DNA of 64,000 nucleotides from Symmachiella macrocystis (GTDB taxonomy: Bacteria; Planctomycetota; Planctomycetia; Planctomycetales; Planctomycetaceae): assembly GCF_007860075.1 (NCBI RefSeq), contig NZ_SJPP01000001.1:1116001-1180000 (forward strand), in the 5' to 3' direction. Under the pieces are notes generated by a model. The model was not told the DNA's origin, made no database searches, and saw only the letters and a list, made by a program, of their open reading frames with translations. A program made the translations under genes and the position numbers. Positions 56,609-64,000 of this stretch are shown piece by piece (positions within the stretch are counted from its first letter, which is position 1; each line of letters begins with the position of its first letter).

Positions 56609-58074
56609 GAGTCCCTCTTTTCCTGTTGCTCGCCGGTGTATTGTGTGTAAGCAATAGTCGTGCAGCGGACCCCACGCCGCAGCCGAATGTGCTGTTTATT
56701 GTTTGCGATGATCTGAACACTCACGTTTCGACCTCTGGGTATCCGCACATCAAGACCCCCAATTTGGAGGAGCTCGCGGAAGCCGGGATGACTTTCGGCC
56801 GGGCGTATTGCCAATATCCCGTTTGCGGACCGTCGCGCGCTTCGTTTCTCAGCGGCCTGTATCCCGAATCAACCGGGGTTCTCGATAATAAAAGCGACAT
56901 CCGAACAACGCGCCCCAACACGCGATCCCTGCCGCAATGTTTCAAGGAACAAGGGTATTGGGCGGCGTCTGTGGGAAAGGTTTTTCATTCGCCACAACAT
57001 GAGCAAGGCCCGCTCGCCTGGAACGAATTCCAGCGTTTCGAAAACGATGAAATGCCGCACGTAACTGCAGCTAAAAAGGTTTTTGAGGCCCAGCACGGTC
57101 CCGTCGACAAAGGCAAGAATCGACGTCTTTGGAAGAGGCATTTGGGTACACTTTCGACGCAGACGCATGGTCGGCCTCGCCCAGGATACGGCCCGTCCGG
57201 ACTTCACGACGAACAACACAAGGATGGTAAAAATGTCCGGCAGGTCGTGTCTTGGCTTGATGAAAAACCAAGTGGCGAACGACCATTCTTCATCGTCTGT
57301 GGAATCCAAAAACCCCACGTTCCGTTTCTCGCCCCCGACGCTTATTTCAAGCTGTATCCCCAGGAAAGCTTGCAGTTTTCATTGACGCCGGCAGGATTCT
57401 GGAATCAAGCTCCGCGCTCGGCGATGGTCAAACGATTCCAAGGCTTCGGTTTCGAGCTAGGCGTCGAAAACGACGCACTCAGACGCGAATACACTCAGGC
57501 CTACCACGCCTGTATCTCCTTCATCGATGCGCAAATCGGTCTGTTGATGGAGGGCTTAAAGCGAAACGGCCAGTGGGAGAACACGATCGTCGTGCTGACT
57601 TCCGATCACGGTTATCAGCTCGGTGAGCATTTCATGTGGGGCAAGGTGACACTGTTCGATGTCTGCAACCGTGTGCCGCTTTTGATCCGCGTCCCTCGCC
57701 TCACACAGCCCGGCTCGTCCAGCGACGGCCTGGTGGAACTGATCGATCTTTATCCCACGCTCGCCGAACTCTGTACGGTGACTCCTCCCGATGATCTTCA
57801 AGGTACCAGCTTAGTCCCCATGCTTTCTGATCCGGCATTGCCCGGCAAGGAATTCGTGTACACAGTCGTGAGACGTGGAAGAAAATTTGGCAAAGCGATC
57901 CGAGCTGACCACTGGCGCTACGCACGTTGGCCGGACGGTGAGGAACTCTACGATCTGCAGCGAGACCCCGCGGAGTACGTCAACCTCGCGACCTCTGCGA
58001 AACACGCCGACGTTTTGTCGGTGATGAGAGCCCGGCTGAACCAAGCCGAAAAAACAGTGGCGGCGCGACGATAA
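56605..58074 (+). CDS. Sulfatase, iduronate-2-sulfatase-like
   Basis: 489 residues; Sec signal (VPLFLLLAGVLCVSNSRAAD). Core: NVLFIVCDDLNTHVSTSGYP, formylglycine motif CGPSRASFLSG (Cys74), GKVFHSPQH, FFIVCGIQKPHVPFLAPDAY, IVVLTSDHGYQLGEHFMWGK and LIDLYPTLAELCTVTPPDDL. It is of the same subfamily as the gene at 18334. Translationally coupled to the arylsulfatase upstream, so the pair probably desulfates one glycan in consecutive steps (inferred). Confidence 0.92.
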   Translation: MRVPLFLLLAGVLCVSNSRAADPTPQPNVLFIVCDDLNTHVSTSGYPHIKTPNLEELAEAGMTFGRAYCQYPVCGPSRASFLSGLYPESTGVLDNKSDIRTTRPNTRSLPQCFKEQGYWAASVGKVFHSPQHEQGPLAWNEFQRFENDEMPHVTAAKKVFEAQHGPVDKGKNRRLWKRHLGTLSTQTHGRPRPGYGPSGLHDEQHKDGKNVRQVVSWLDEKPSGERPFFIVCGIQKPHVPFLAPDAYFKLYPQESLQFSLTPAGFWNQAPRSAMVKRFQGFGFELGVENDALRREYTQAYHACISFIDAQIGLLMEGLKRNGQWENTIVVLTSDHGYQLGEHFMWGKVTLFDVCNRVPLLIRVPRLTQPGSSSDGLVELIDLYPTLAELCTVTPPDDLQGTSLVPMLSDPALPGKEFVYTVVRRGRKFGKAIRADHWRYARWPDGEELYDLQRDPAEYVNLATSAKHADVLSVMRARLNQAEKTVAARR

Positions 58075-58193
58075 CCAGGGCCGCTGAAGATTACGACTTT
58101 TTCTTAATTTCCCCGGCAATGGCGAAACCATTCCATCCCGTCGAATGTCAAATGCAATCGGTGGGCCTAAGCATATAGGACTACCGATGCCGC

Positions 58194-61100
58194 TTACTGG
58201 CCAGGGGGTAGCTCCGTCGATTCCGGTGGATTCGACGCCGCCAGTTTCGAAGACCTGAGTCGCCGCCCGAGCGGCGCTGCCACAGCCCACACAGCGGCAA
58301 GCAGTGTGAGAAATGCCAACGTCCTGCCGAGCGGGCCAATGCTTTTCAGCGCGATGGGGTCTGAGGATTGGACAAACGAACTAGCGGGGCGATCGACGGT
58401 ATTGCGAAATGCCTGTGCATCGGTGAGGAATCGCGAGGTTTCCGTCACTTCATCACCATCGATAAACGCGACGAATTCAAACTGCGCGGCGTCGTTACCG
58501 TATTCCTCGTTGAACTTGCGTGCCAGGTTGATGGCCGGCATGGTTTGCCGCCCCATGATTTCCTCCAGCGGAAACTGAATCGTGCCGGCATTTCCGCCAT
58601 AGGCACGAAACACGACTTCGGTACAAACCAACTTCGAGGGTGTTTCGAAGTTGAACTCAAAATCGTAGGGCCGGCCGGCGAAACTGAAGGCGCTCACGAT
58701 GGCGTCCTTTTTTTCTTGCTCACTGACGTTGGGCCGCAGGACGGCCACCGAATCCGCACCGCCGATCGAGTGCTCCAACGACGAGAAAATCACCCCCTCG
58801 CTGACCGCCTCGACGATCACATGGGGGTGCCCTTCGTCATCTTTGGCAGAGAATTTGTGCCAATGGTTGTTGACGTATTCATTCGTATCCAGTCCCAACA
58901 GCTTTAGGTCCTCCGTCGTGCCGACGTAGACTGCACCGTGCGGCCAATAGCCGGGTAGGAAGGCGTTGGACAGATACCAATTCCGCCGTTCCAAGAGAAT
59001 ATCACCCGGTTCAAGTACCTCGGCCAATTGGGCCAATTGTAGCTTGTCGATTAACGGTTCGCCCCCGTGTGGTCTGCGGATTTTGAAATCACCAATCCAG
59101 GTCGAGACCAGCGACTGTGTCGCGTATTGCGCATGATAAATCAGATTTCCCAAATCAGAAACGGCGACTTGGATGACTCGTGCGGTGACCGAATCATCGA
59201 TTTCACGGATCGTCTCTTCCGCATCGGCGATGGCATTGTGAAACCGATCGTATGGCGACGAGGATAACAGTTCATGCGTTTGCAACTGTTGTTGCACATG
59301 CTCCTGGTGGTAGTACTGCCGGGCCAATTCGAACATGCGGATATTTTGGGGACTGGCGAGATTCTGCCGAATCGTGTCGTACAAGCCGGGAGGAATTCCC
59401 CAATTCGGTTCCGGTTCGTTCAATTTGGCGACTGCCTCCGAACGGTCACCAAATCGATGGACGAATTTGAGCGACGCCTCATACAACATCGAAGCCGCCG
59501 TAAATTCCAACAGAAAGGTGCGGAGCCGCAGTTCCTCATTCTCGATTTCCGCATAGCGTTGGTACTTCCAGATGATACGGAGCAGCGCTTCTCGGTAGGT
59601 CATGTAGCGTCGCAAGACTTCCCGGAGGTCGTCGTCATCCGCCTGATTCGTGAATTTACGGTTGCCTTCATTAAAATCGCGCTGAATCCGCGTCGCCCGA
59701 GCTTCTAAAGTATCCAGTTCGTCGATGAGCCGATTGAGTTCTTGTTCGTCGGCATCGACTAAAGCCGTCATTCGTTTTTGGGAAATTTGCTGGACGTCCA
59801 GTCCGCTCCCGCTGAGCGGATCATCGAAGAGGCGATAGCGCGCGACCCAGAGAGTCGCAAAGACCAACGCCACAATGAGGGCTCGCCCGGCGATTCTCCC
59901 GATTTGGCTTTTACGGGACGGACGGAATTCCTTGATCGGTCGCGGTGAGACTTCTTCAAAATCCTCAGCCAAACCACGCAGTCGCTGACGTAAATCGGCT
60001 TCTTGCTGACGTAGGTTTAATAATGTCGTGCGATCGATGGTGACTTGAATCTGATGCCAGATCAGTTGCGCCACACGGCCCGCCCTTCGCCAGTAGTGGA
60101 TGGCGATCACGCCGCAAAACGGCGCAGCGATCATCCAGGTCCAGGCAAACCAGGGCGCGTAGTAGCCAAACGCCCACCAGGCGACGAGAGCATACCAGAG
60201 CAAATAGGCAGGCAAACCAACGAAGACCCGACTGGTGGCGATCGTCTTGCGGCCGGGCTGGTCAAAAAACGGCGCCAATCCACGGACGATGACAAACGGA
60301 ACGAGGTGCTGCAACGTCCCTGCCAGCGCCGGAAAGAACAAAAGAATCAGGCAAAACAGTTCCCAGACGATCTCGGCGAAGACACGAAAACCACGAAGCC
60401 GTAACACGGGCGAATCGATGGTCAGTCCAGCCTGCTGAACACGGTCGCGATAAGCCTTGATGTCGTCAGCCACCGATTCTGCACGAGGACGGTCATTAGC
60501 AAAGAAGTAGTTAATCGCATCAGCGATCCGTTTTCGTCGTTTTAATGGCGGTGACGTTTCCTTGTTAGCATCTTGCGGCGCTTCGGCAAGCGATTGCAGA
60601 TCGTCGAGCCATGGTTCCCAGTCCGGTTCGTCGAGATGCACGACGACTTCTTTCAACCGCGCTTCGAGCAGTTGAGTCAAGCTGCGCCTGGAAACCCGCT
60701 CCTTGCCGTCATTTTCCGCGAGACACGCCGCTACATCGATCGGCTCGCCCACCTGAATCCAGACGGAGGAGCGAAACGCATCTTTGCGTTCGTAGGTAAT
60801 CCCGATTGGAATAACCAACAGACCGTCGGCACCTTCCGCGATGGCTTGCAGAGCCATCCGCGCCGCGCCAGAGCGGACCATCTCCAGATGTGCCTGGTCG
60901 GTCGATTTTCCTTCTGGAAAGATACCCATGGCAAGGCCGTCAACCAGCACTTTGGCTCCGACATCTAAGCTTTCAATATTGCGACGAACATCGCGGGCAT
61001 CGTCGCTACCCCGAAAGGCGGGGATCATCCCCAGAGCCCTCATGGGAGGGCCGAGCAGCGGGTTTTCGAACAGCGGCGCCTTAGCCAAAAACCGGACCGG

Positions 61101-61292
61101 CCGACGGGCGACAACGCCGATCAACACCGGATCGATCAACGAATTGGCATGATTGGCACACAACAACATAGGCCCTGTTTGAGGGATCCGCTCAGAACCG
61201 GTCGTCTCGATGGTGGGGTAATATTTTGTCGCCAGCCAACGTACGAGCGTCCGCATCCAACCCCGCTTTTCGACCGCCGGTTGGTTTGACAT
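58194..61292 (-). CDS. PlsC acyltransferase fused to YiiX-like permuted papain domain
   Basis: 1032 residues; GGAGA precedes the ATG. Residues about 25-230 are a PlsC/LPLAT acyltransferase with NHANSLID (His48, Asp54) and the FPEGKST motif. Several membrane helices follow around residues 300-420 (LFCLILLFFPALAGTLQHLV; LPAYLLWYALVAWWAFG), then a helical linker. From about 760 the sequence is YiiX/NlpC-P60-like in permuted order: EPGDILLERRNWYLSN, catalytic His in GYWPHGAVYVG, DSVAVLRPN, GRPYDFEFNF and catalytic Cys in KLVCTEVVFRAYGG. A final hydrophobic helix (LGRTLAFLTLLAAVWAVAAP) ends it. Such papain-like enzymes cleave acyl or peptide bonds; the fusion suggests membrane lipid or lipoprotein remodelling. 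Confidence 0.88.
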   Translation of the reverse strand: MSNQPAVEKRGWMRTLVRWLATKYYPTIETTGSERIPQTGPMLLCANHANSLIDPVLIGVVARRPVRFLAKAPLFENPLLGPPMRALGMIPAFRGSDDARDVRRNIESLDVGAKVLVDGLAMGIFPEGKSTDQAHLEMVRSGAARMALQAIAEGADGLLVIPIGITYERKDAFRSSVWIQVGEPIDVAACLAENDGKERVSRRSLTQLLEARLKEVVVHLDEPDWEPWLDDLQSLAEAPQDANKETSPPLKRRKRIADAINYFFANDRPRAESVADDIKAYRDRVQQAGLTIDSPVLRLRGFRVFAEIVWELFCLILLFFPALAGTLQHLVPFVIVRGLAPFFDQPGRKTIATSRVFVGLPAYLLWYALVAWWAFGYYAPWFAWTWMIAAPFCGVIAIHYWRRAGRVAQLIWHQIQVTIDRTTLLNLRQQEADLRQRLRGLAEDFEEVSPRPIKEFRPSRKSQIGRIAGRALIVALVFATLWVARYRLFDDPLSGSGLDVQQISQKRMTALVDADEQELNRLIDELDTLEARATRIQRDFNEGNRKFTNQADDDDLREVLRRYMTYREALLRIIWKYQRYAEIENEELRLRTFLLEFTAASMLYEASLKFVHRFGDRSEAVAKLNEPEPNWGIPPGLYDTIRQNLASPQNIRMFELARQYYHQEHVQQQLQTHELLSSSPYDRFHNAIADAEETIREIDDSVTARVIQVAVSDLGNLIYHAQYATQSLVSTWIGDFKIRRPHGGEPLIDKLQLAQLAEVLEPGDILLERRNWYLSNAFLPGYWPHGAVYVGTTEDLKLLGLDTNEYVNNHWHKFSAKDDEGHPHVIVEAVSEGVIFSSLEHSIGGADSVAVLRPNVSEQEKKDAIVSAFSFAGRPYDFEFNFETPSKLVCTEVVFRAYGGNAGTIQFPLEEIMGRQTMPAINLARKFNEEYGNDAAQFEFVAFIDGDEVTETSRFLTDAQAFRNTVDRPASSFVQSSDPIALKSIGPLGRTLAFLTLLAAVWAVAAPLGRRLRSSKLAASNPPESTELPPGQ

Positions 61293-61364
61293 GACTGGTC
61301 TCCGTCAGTGTTGAAGTGAGGGTGGCGCAGCGCTCCGCAAAATGCCAGTATACTGGTCAAACAG

Positions 61365-62042
61365 TCAACCCTCAATTCGAAGCCTGATACCTTGCCGGCG
61401 AGAAACGTGGCCATTGCGGTTGCCTACGAATCGGCCGCCGCTCATCCAACCCCACCCACCGATTCCGACTCCGACCAATCCTCCCACCACATGTGCCAGC
61501 GGAATGGGCACCATGTCGGCAGCTGCGCTATCGACAAACAAGGTTTGCCCGGTCACGTATTCAAAGCCAATCTTGGCCGCGAATCCGCAAAGGACAATGC
61601 CCACTGCAGCAACCCAGCCCCATCGTCGGGTGGTCACGTTCTCTCGCAAGATCGTTGTTGCCGACAGTACGAAGAGGGCCGAATCAATCCCAGAGAGCCC
61701 CCGATAAGCATCGACCTCGGGCATCAACAGGTCAATGCACAGCGGGATCAGTACTGCTGAAGCGGTTAGACACCCCAGGAATGACCGGCGATTCGTTGTT
61801 TCACACAGTGCAGCTAAAATGACAAACGCCAGGGCATCCCAGATCAAATGATCCAGTGACCAATGAGTGAAATGACAAGTTACAATCCGCCACAGTTGTC
61901 CCGCGGCAATCGCCGAAGGCTCGAATTGTAGCTGGCTCGCAATCGCTGGAAGAAACGACAAACAGACCGCCACTCCTCCCAGCAGCAGTGAGATGCCGGG
62001 AATACACCTCACTGCCGCGTTCTTCTTCGTTTCAGAGAACAC
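61365..62042 (-). CDS. Rhombosortase (rhomboid-family intramembrane protease)
   Basis: 225 residues, six membrane helices. Start GTG 62040-62042 directly after the upstream TAA, with GGAGGT four bases ahead. Motifs: LWRIVTCHFTHWSLDHLIWD, catalytic serine in YRGLSGID (Ser117) and catalytic His in PLAHVVGGLVGVGIGG (His184). This is the rhombosortase pattern: a short rhomboid processing C-terminal GlyGly-CTERM anchors. The preceding gene, with which it is coupled (no spacer), ends in just such a tail, so this is probably a dedicated protease-substrate pair. Confidence 0.85.
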   Translation of the reverse strand: MFSETKKNAAVRCIPGISLLLGGVAVCLSFLPAIASQLQFEPSAIAAGQLWRIVTCHFTHWSLDHLIWDALAFVILAALCETTNRRSFLGCLTASAVLIPLCIDLLMPEVDAYRGLSGIDSALFVLSATTILRENVTTRRWGWVAAVGIVLCGFAAKIGFEYVTGQTLFVDSAAADMVPIPLAHVVGGLVGVGIGGWGWMSGGRFVGNRNGHVSRRQGIRLRIEG

Positions 62043-64000
62043 TTAGACCTCCCCGTTTTCATCATCCACATTGGAGCGACGACGACGGCGGGCAGCGAAA
62101 CCCAAGCCCGCCAACGCCAGTGCAATTCCTCCGCTGATCGGATCAAACGCACCGCCGCCTGATACGCCGGGACTAAAGCTCACATCGCGGCTTTGTCCCG
62201 GTGGTTGCGAGACCGGAGTCGGATTGGCCTGCAACGGAACGTTACGGACAGCCGTCTCATTTTGAACAACCTGCTGTGGTTGTGGTGCTGTGGGCTCGAC
62301 CTTCGGTCCCAATTCCGTGAATGCCTGTTCACGCAGCCGTTGCAACTCCACACGCTGCTGTTGTTGTGCTCGGCGGTCACGCCCCAGTCGCAACAGGTTG
62401 CGACGCTCGATCTGCCAACGTTTATATTCGGCGTCGTTTTCCAGTACTAAGAACGAGGTATATTCAGTCACGATCGAATACTGCTCACCAAGCCGTACGA
62501 TTTCATCGATCACTGTACTCCGCGATCCGGCGCGGTCCGCTTGTTTCAGCAGTCGATTCACTTTCAACCAAGCCCACATGCGTTCGATTTCGGGATTGGC
62601 AGGATCGACCTCGGCAAATTCCAGCGATACCGTTTGTTCAATGGGTGCTCCGTTCACCTCGGCTGTCAGCCGCGCCGTCGCCGGTCCACTTTTGCGGTAA
62701 CGACCGTACAAACGCACCGGCATGCCGTGATACAAATTGGGCAGTTGCTTCGGCTCGACGTCATACACATCCCCACCATCAACCGTGATCTTCACATCGG
62801 CAGCTGCTGGTCGCAGGAGTTTACGGCGGAAGGACTCCGCTTGTCGGGAGAAGTCATCACCTTCGGAGAGAAACGCAGCCAACCCGCCCGCCTCTTCGGC
62901 CAGTTGCGACAGCAACGGTCGATTCACTTCATTACCCACACCGATGCAAAAGACACGGGCTCCCGAGGGACGCGTTTGAATCGATTCGAGTAACTCCCGC
63001 CGCTCTGACTGCTCGGTCATCCCGTCACTGAGGATGACCACATTCAACGGACGATCGGGATCACCATATTTATAGGCGGTCGCCATGGCCGGTCGCAGCA
63101 CCGTCCCCCCGCGGCCTTGTTGCGAACGGAGAAACTCGACGGCTTCCGCTTGTGAATGCTCAGTCACCGGCTGCAATTGGTTGAACAAGGTGTTGGGAAC
63201 GACGTTGAACGTAATGAGTTCAAACCGGTCCTCGGTCCCCAGTTCGCCAATAAAAGCATCGATCGAGTTGCGGGAAATCCGCAATTTTCCGTCCCGCGCC
63301 ATGCTGCCAGAAATATCGAGCAGAAACACATAATCCATCCCGGTGTACGCTTCGGCTAACTCCTCCCCGGCCGTCAAGGTGAGTTGGAAATACCCGTCGT
63401 CGCCGGATTGGTTTGATGTAATCACGTCGATTCCCGTATGCGGACGCGTGGCGTGATAGGCCAAAACGATGTCTCGATTGAGGTCCCCGCCGTCGGTTTC
63501 CAAACTGGCTTCGTAGTACGAATCGGAATGGCGGACGACGACAAAATCCTCACCGTGGCTGGGGCTTTCCAGCTTTTTGATAGGAATCTGTGATTTGACG
63601 TGTAACGTCAGGCCAAATTTCCCCTGTGTTTGTGCATCCAACCCGGAACGCGGCGCGGTCGATAACGGGTAGACATACGTCGCCCAGTCATGATCGAAAT
63701 CGAGTTCTTGGTAATAAGTGATTTGCACCTTTTGTTCGGCCTGGGGACCAATCGGAAAGATTCGCATTTCAAAGTTTTTGTAATCGACCTGTTCCAAGAG
63801 GCCCGGGTCGCGTCGCTGTTTTTTGTAGCTGTTGTAGATCTCGCGGGCTCGTTTCTTTTCCAAGACTTCGCCCACCATTTCTTTGCCGCCGATCCACATA
63901 CTAAAATTCGCTACCGACGCCGCTTTGGGCACGGGAAACAGATACAGCGCCTCCACTTGCCGATCCTCGGTGTTGCGAAAGACCTGCGTGACATGCGTGA
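62043..64000 (-). CDS. VIT/vWA protein with GlyGly-CTERM-like tail (N-terminus off window)
   Basis: The gene runs past the right window edge; about 652 residues are visible. VIT domain (HVTQVFRNTEDRQVEALYLF; MWIGGKEMVGEVLEKKRARE; IYNSYKKQRRDPGLLEQVDY). A von Willebrand A domain follows with a complete MIDAS start (YVFLLDISGSMARDGKLRIS) and VVILSDGMTEQSERRELLES. After an Arg/Gln-rich coil comes a C-terminal sorting tail: GVSGGGAFDPISGGIALALA, then a hydrophobic helix and RRRRR. Inter-alpha-trypsin-inhibitor-like proteins of this type are exported and bind proteins. The tail matches the Gly-Gly, helix, basic cluster plan of rhombosortase targets, and the next gene is a rhombosortase. Confidence 0.85.
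   Translation of the reverse strand, partial: THVTQVFRNTEDRQVEALYLFPVPKAASVANFSMWIGGKEMVGEVLEKKRAREIYNSYKKQRRDPGLLEQVDYKNFEMRIFPIGPQAEQKVQITYYQELDFDHDWATYVYPLSTAPRSGLDAQTQGKFGLTLHVKSQIPIKKLESPSHGEDFVVVRHSDSYYEASLETDGGDLNRDIVLAYHATRPHTGIDVITSNQSGDDGYFQLTLTAGEELAEAYTGMDYVFLLDISGSMARDGKLRISRNSIDAFIGELGTEDRFELITFNVVPNTLFNQLQPVTEHSQAEAVEFLRSQQGRGGTVLRPAMATAYKYGDPDRPLNVVILSDGMTEQSERRELLESIQTRPSGARVFCIGVGNEVNRPLLSQLAEEAGGLAAFLSEGDDFSRQAESFRRKLLRPAAADVKITVDGGDVYDVEPKQLPNLYHGMPVRLYGRYRKSGPATARLTAEVNGAPIEQTVSLEFAEVDPANPEIERMWAWLKVNRLLKQADRAGSRSTVIDEIVRLGEQYSIVTEYTSFLVLENDAEYKRWQIERRNLLRLGRDRRAQQQQRVELQRLREQAFTELGPKVEPTAPQPQQVVQNETAVRNVPLQANPTPVSQPPGQSRDVSFSPGVSGGGAFDPISGGIALALAGLGFAARRRRRSNVDDENGEV

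Overview
This 64 kb window is chromosomal DNA of a planctomycete (phylum Planctomycetota, probably order Planctomycetales; genus not determinable here). The evidence is two copies of the planctomycete cytochrome/PSD1 protein plus DUF1501 pair, a sigma factor-FecR-PSD1-DUF1501 module, five formylglycine sulfatases, an Asn-Arg-Pro-Gly-Asp repeat cell-surface protein, kinase-type domains with DLG instead of DFG, and many short ATGA overlaps. No rRNA, tRNA or CRISPR array was seen.

Layout. 1-6.4 kb (minus): an ECF sigma factor, a FecR-like membrane regulator, a PSCyt1/PSD1 protein and a DUF1501 protein (cut by the window edge), with ATGA overlaps. 6.8-20 kb: a zone of gene decay. Intact genes are a secreted DHDPS/NAL-like protein, an MscS channel, a MarR regulator, two paralogous secreted amidohydrolases and a sulfatase. 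Between them lie remnants of a sialidase, an alpha/beta-hydrolase fused in frame to an IS3 transposase piece, a serine resolvase, DoxX-like, GYD and HbpS/GlcG genes, a Ser/Thr kinase, a tyrosine integrase and a YgiN-type monooxygenase, most with visible stops or frameshifts.

20.1-32.4 kb: the most unusual region, two convergent operons of giant proteins. The plus-strand pair is a soluble M48-type metallopeptidase overlapping by 4 bp a 1747-residue protein that joins a pseudokinase-like C-lobe, DUF4011, an SF1 helicase and a degenerate Vsr/MTES-type nuclease fold. The minus-strand pair is a 141-residue unknown protein and a 1698-residue HEAT-repeat/DUF4132-DUF5724-like (MolR/YehI-like) protein. 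Both architectures resemble NTP-dependent conflict or phage-defence modules, but the combination is not one I can name.

32.6-45 kb: a surface repeat protein coupled to an NTF2-like protein, two large paralogous sulfatases, a CNNM/CorC-type membrane protein, DinB, DUF1653, DUF2293 and a small unknown protein. 45.3-52 kb: a second PSD1/DUF1501 pair with a sialidase-like enzyme; its PSD1 protein carries a tandemly duplicated lectin-like insert. 52-58 kb: an ankyrin protein, an FHA plus response-regulator pair behind a promoter that may give a leaderless mRNA, and two overlapping sulfatases. 58-64 kb (minus): a VIT/vWA protein ending in a GlyGly-CTERM-like tail, immediately followed by a rhombosortase (a probable protease-substrate pair), then a PlsC acyltransferase fused to a YiiX-like permuted papain domain.

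The functional theme is breakdown of sulfated and sialylated glycans (sulfatases, sialidases, PSD1/DUF1501), cell-envelope biology, and one probable intracellular conflict locus.
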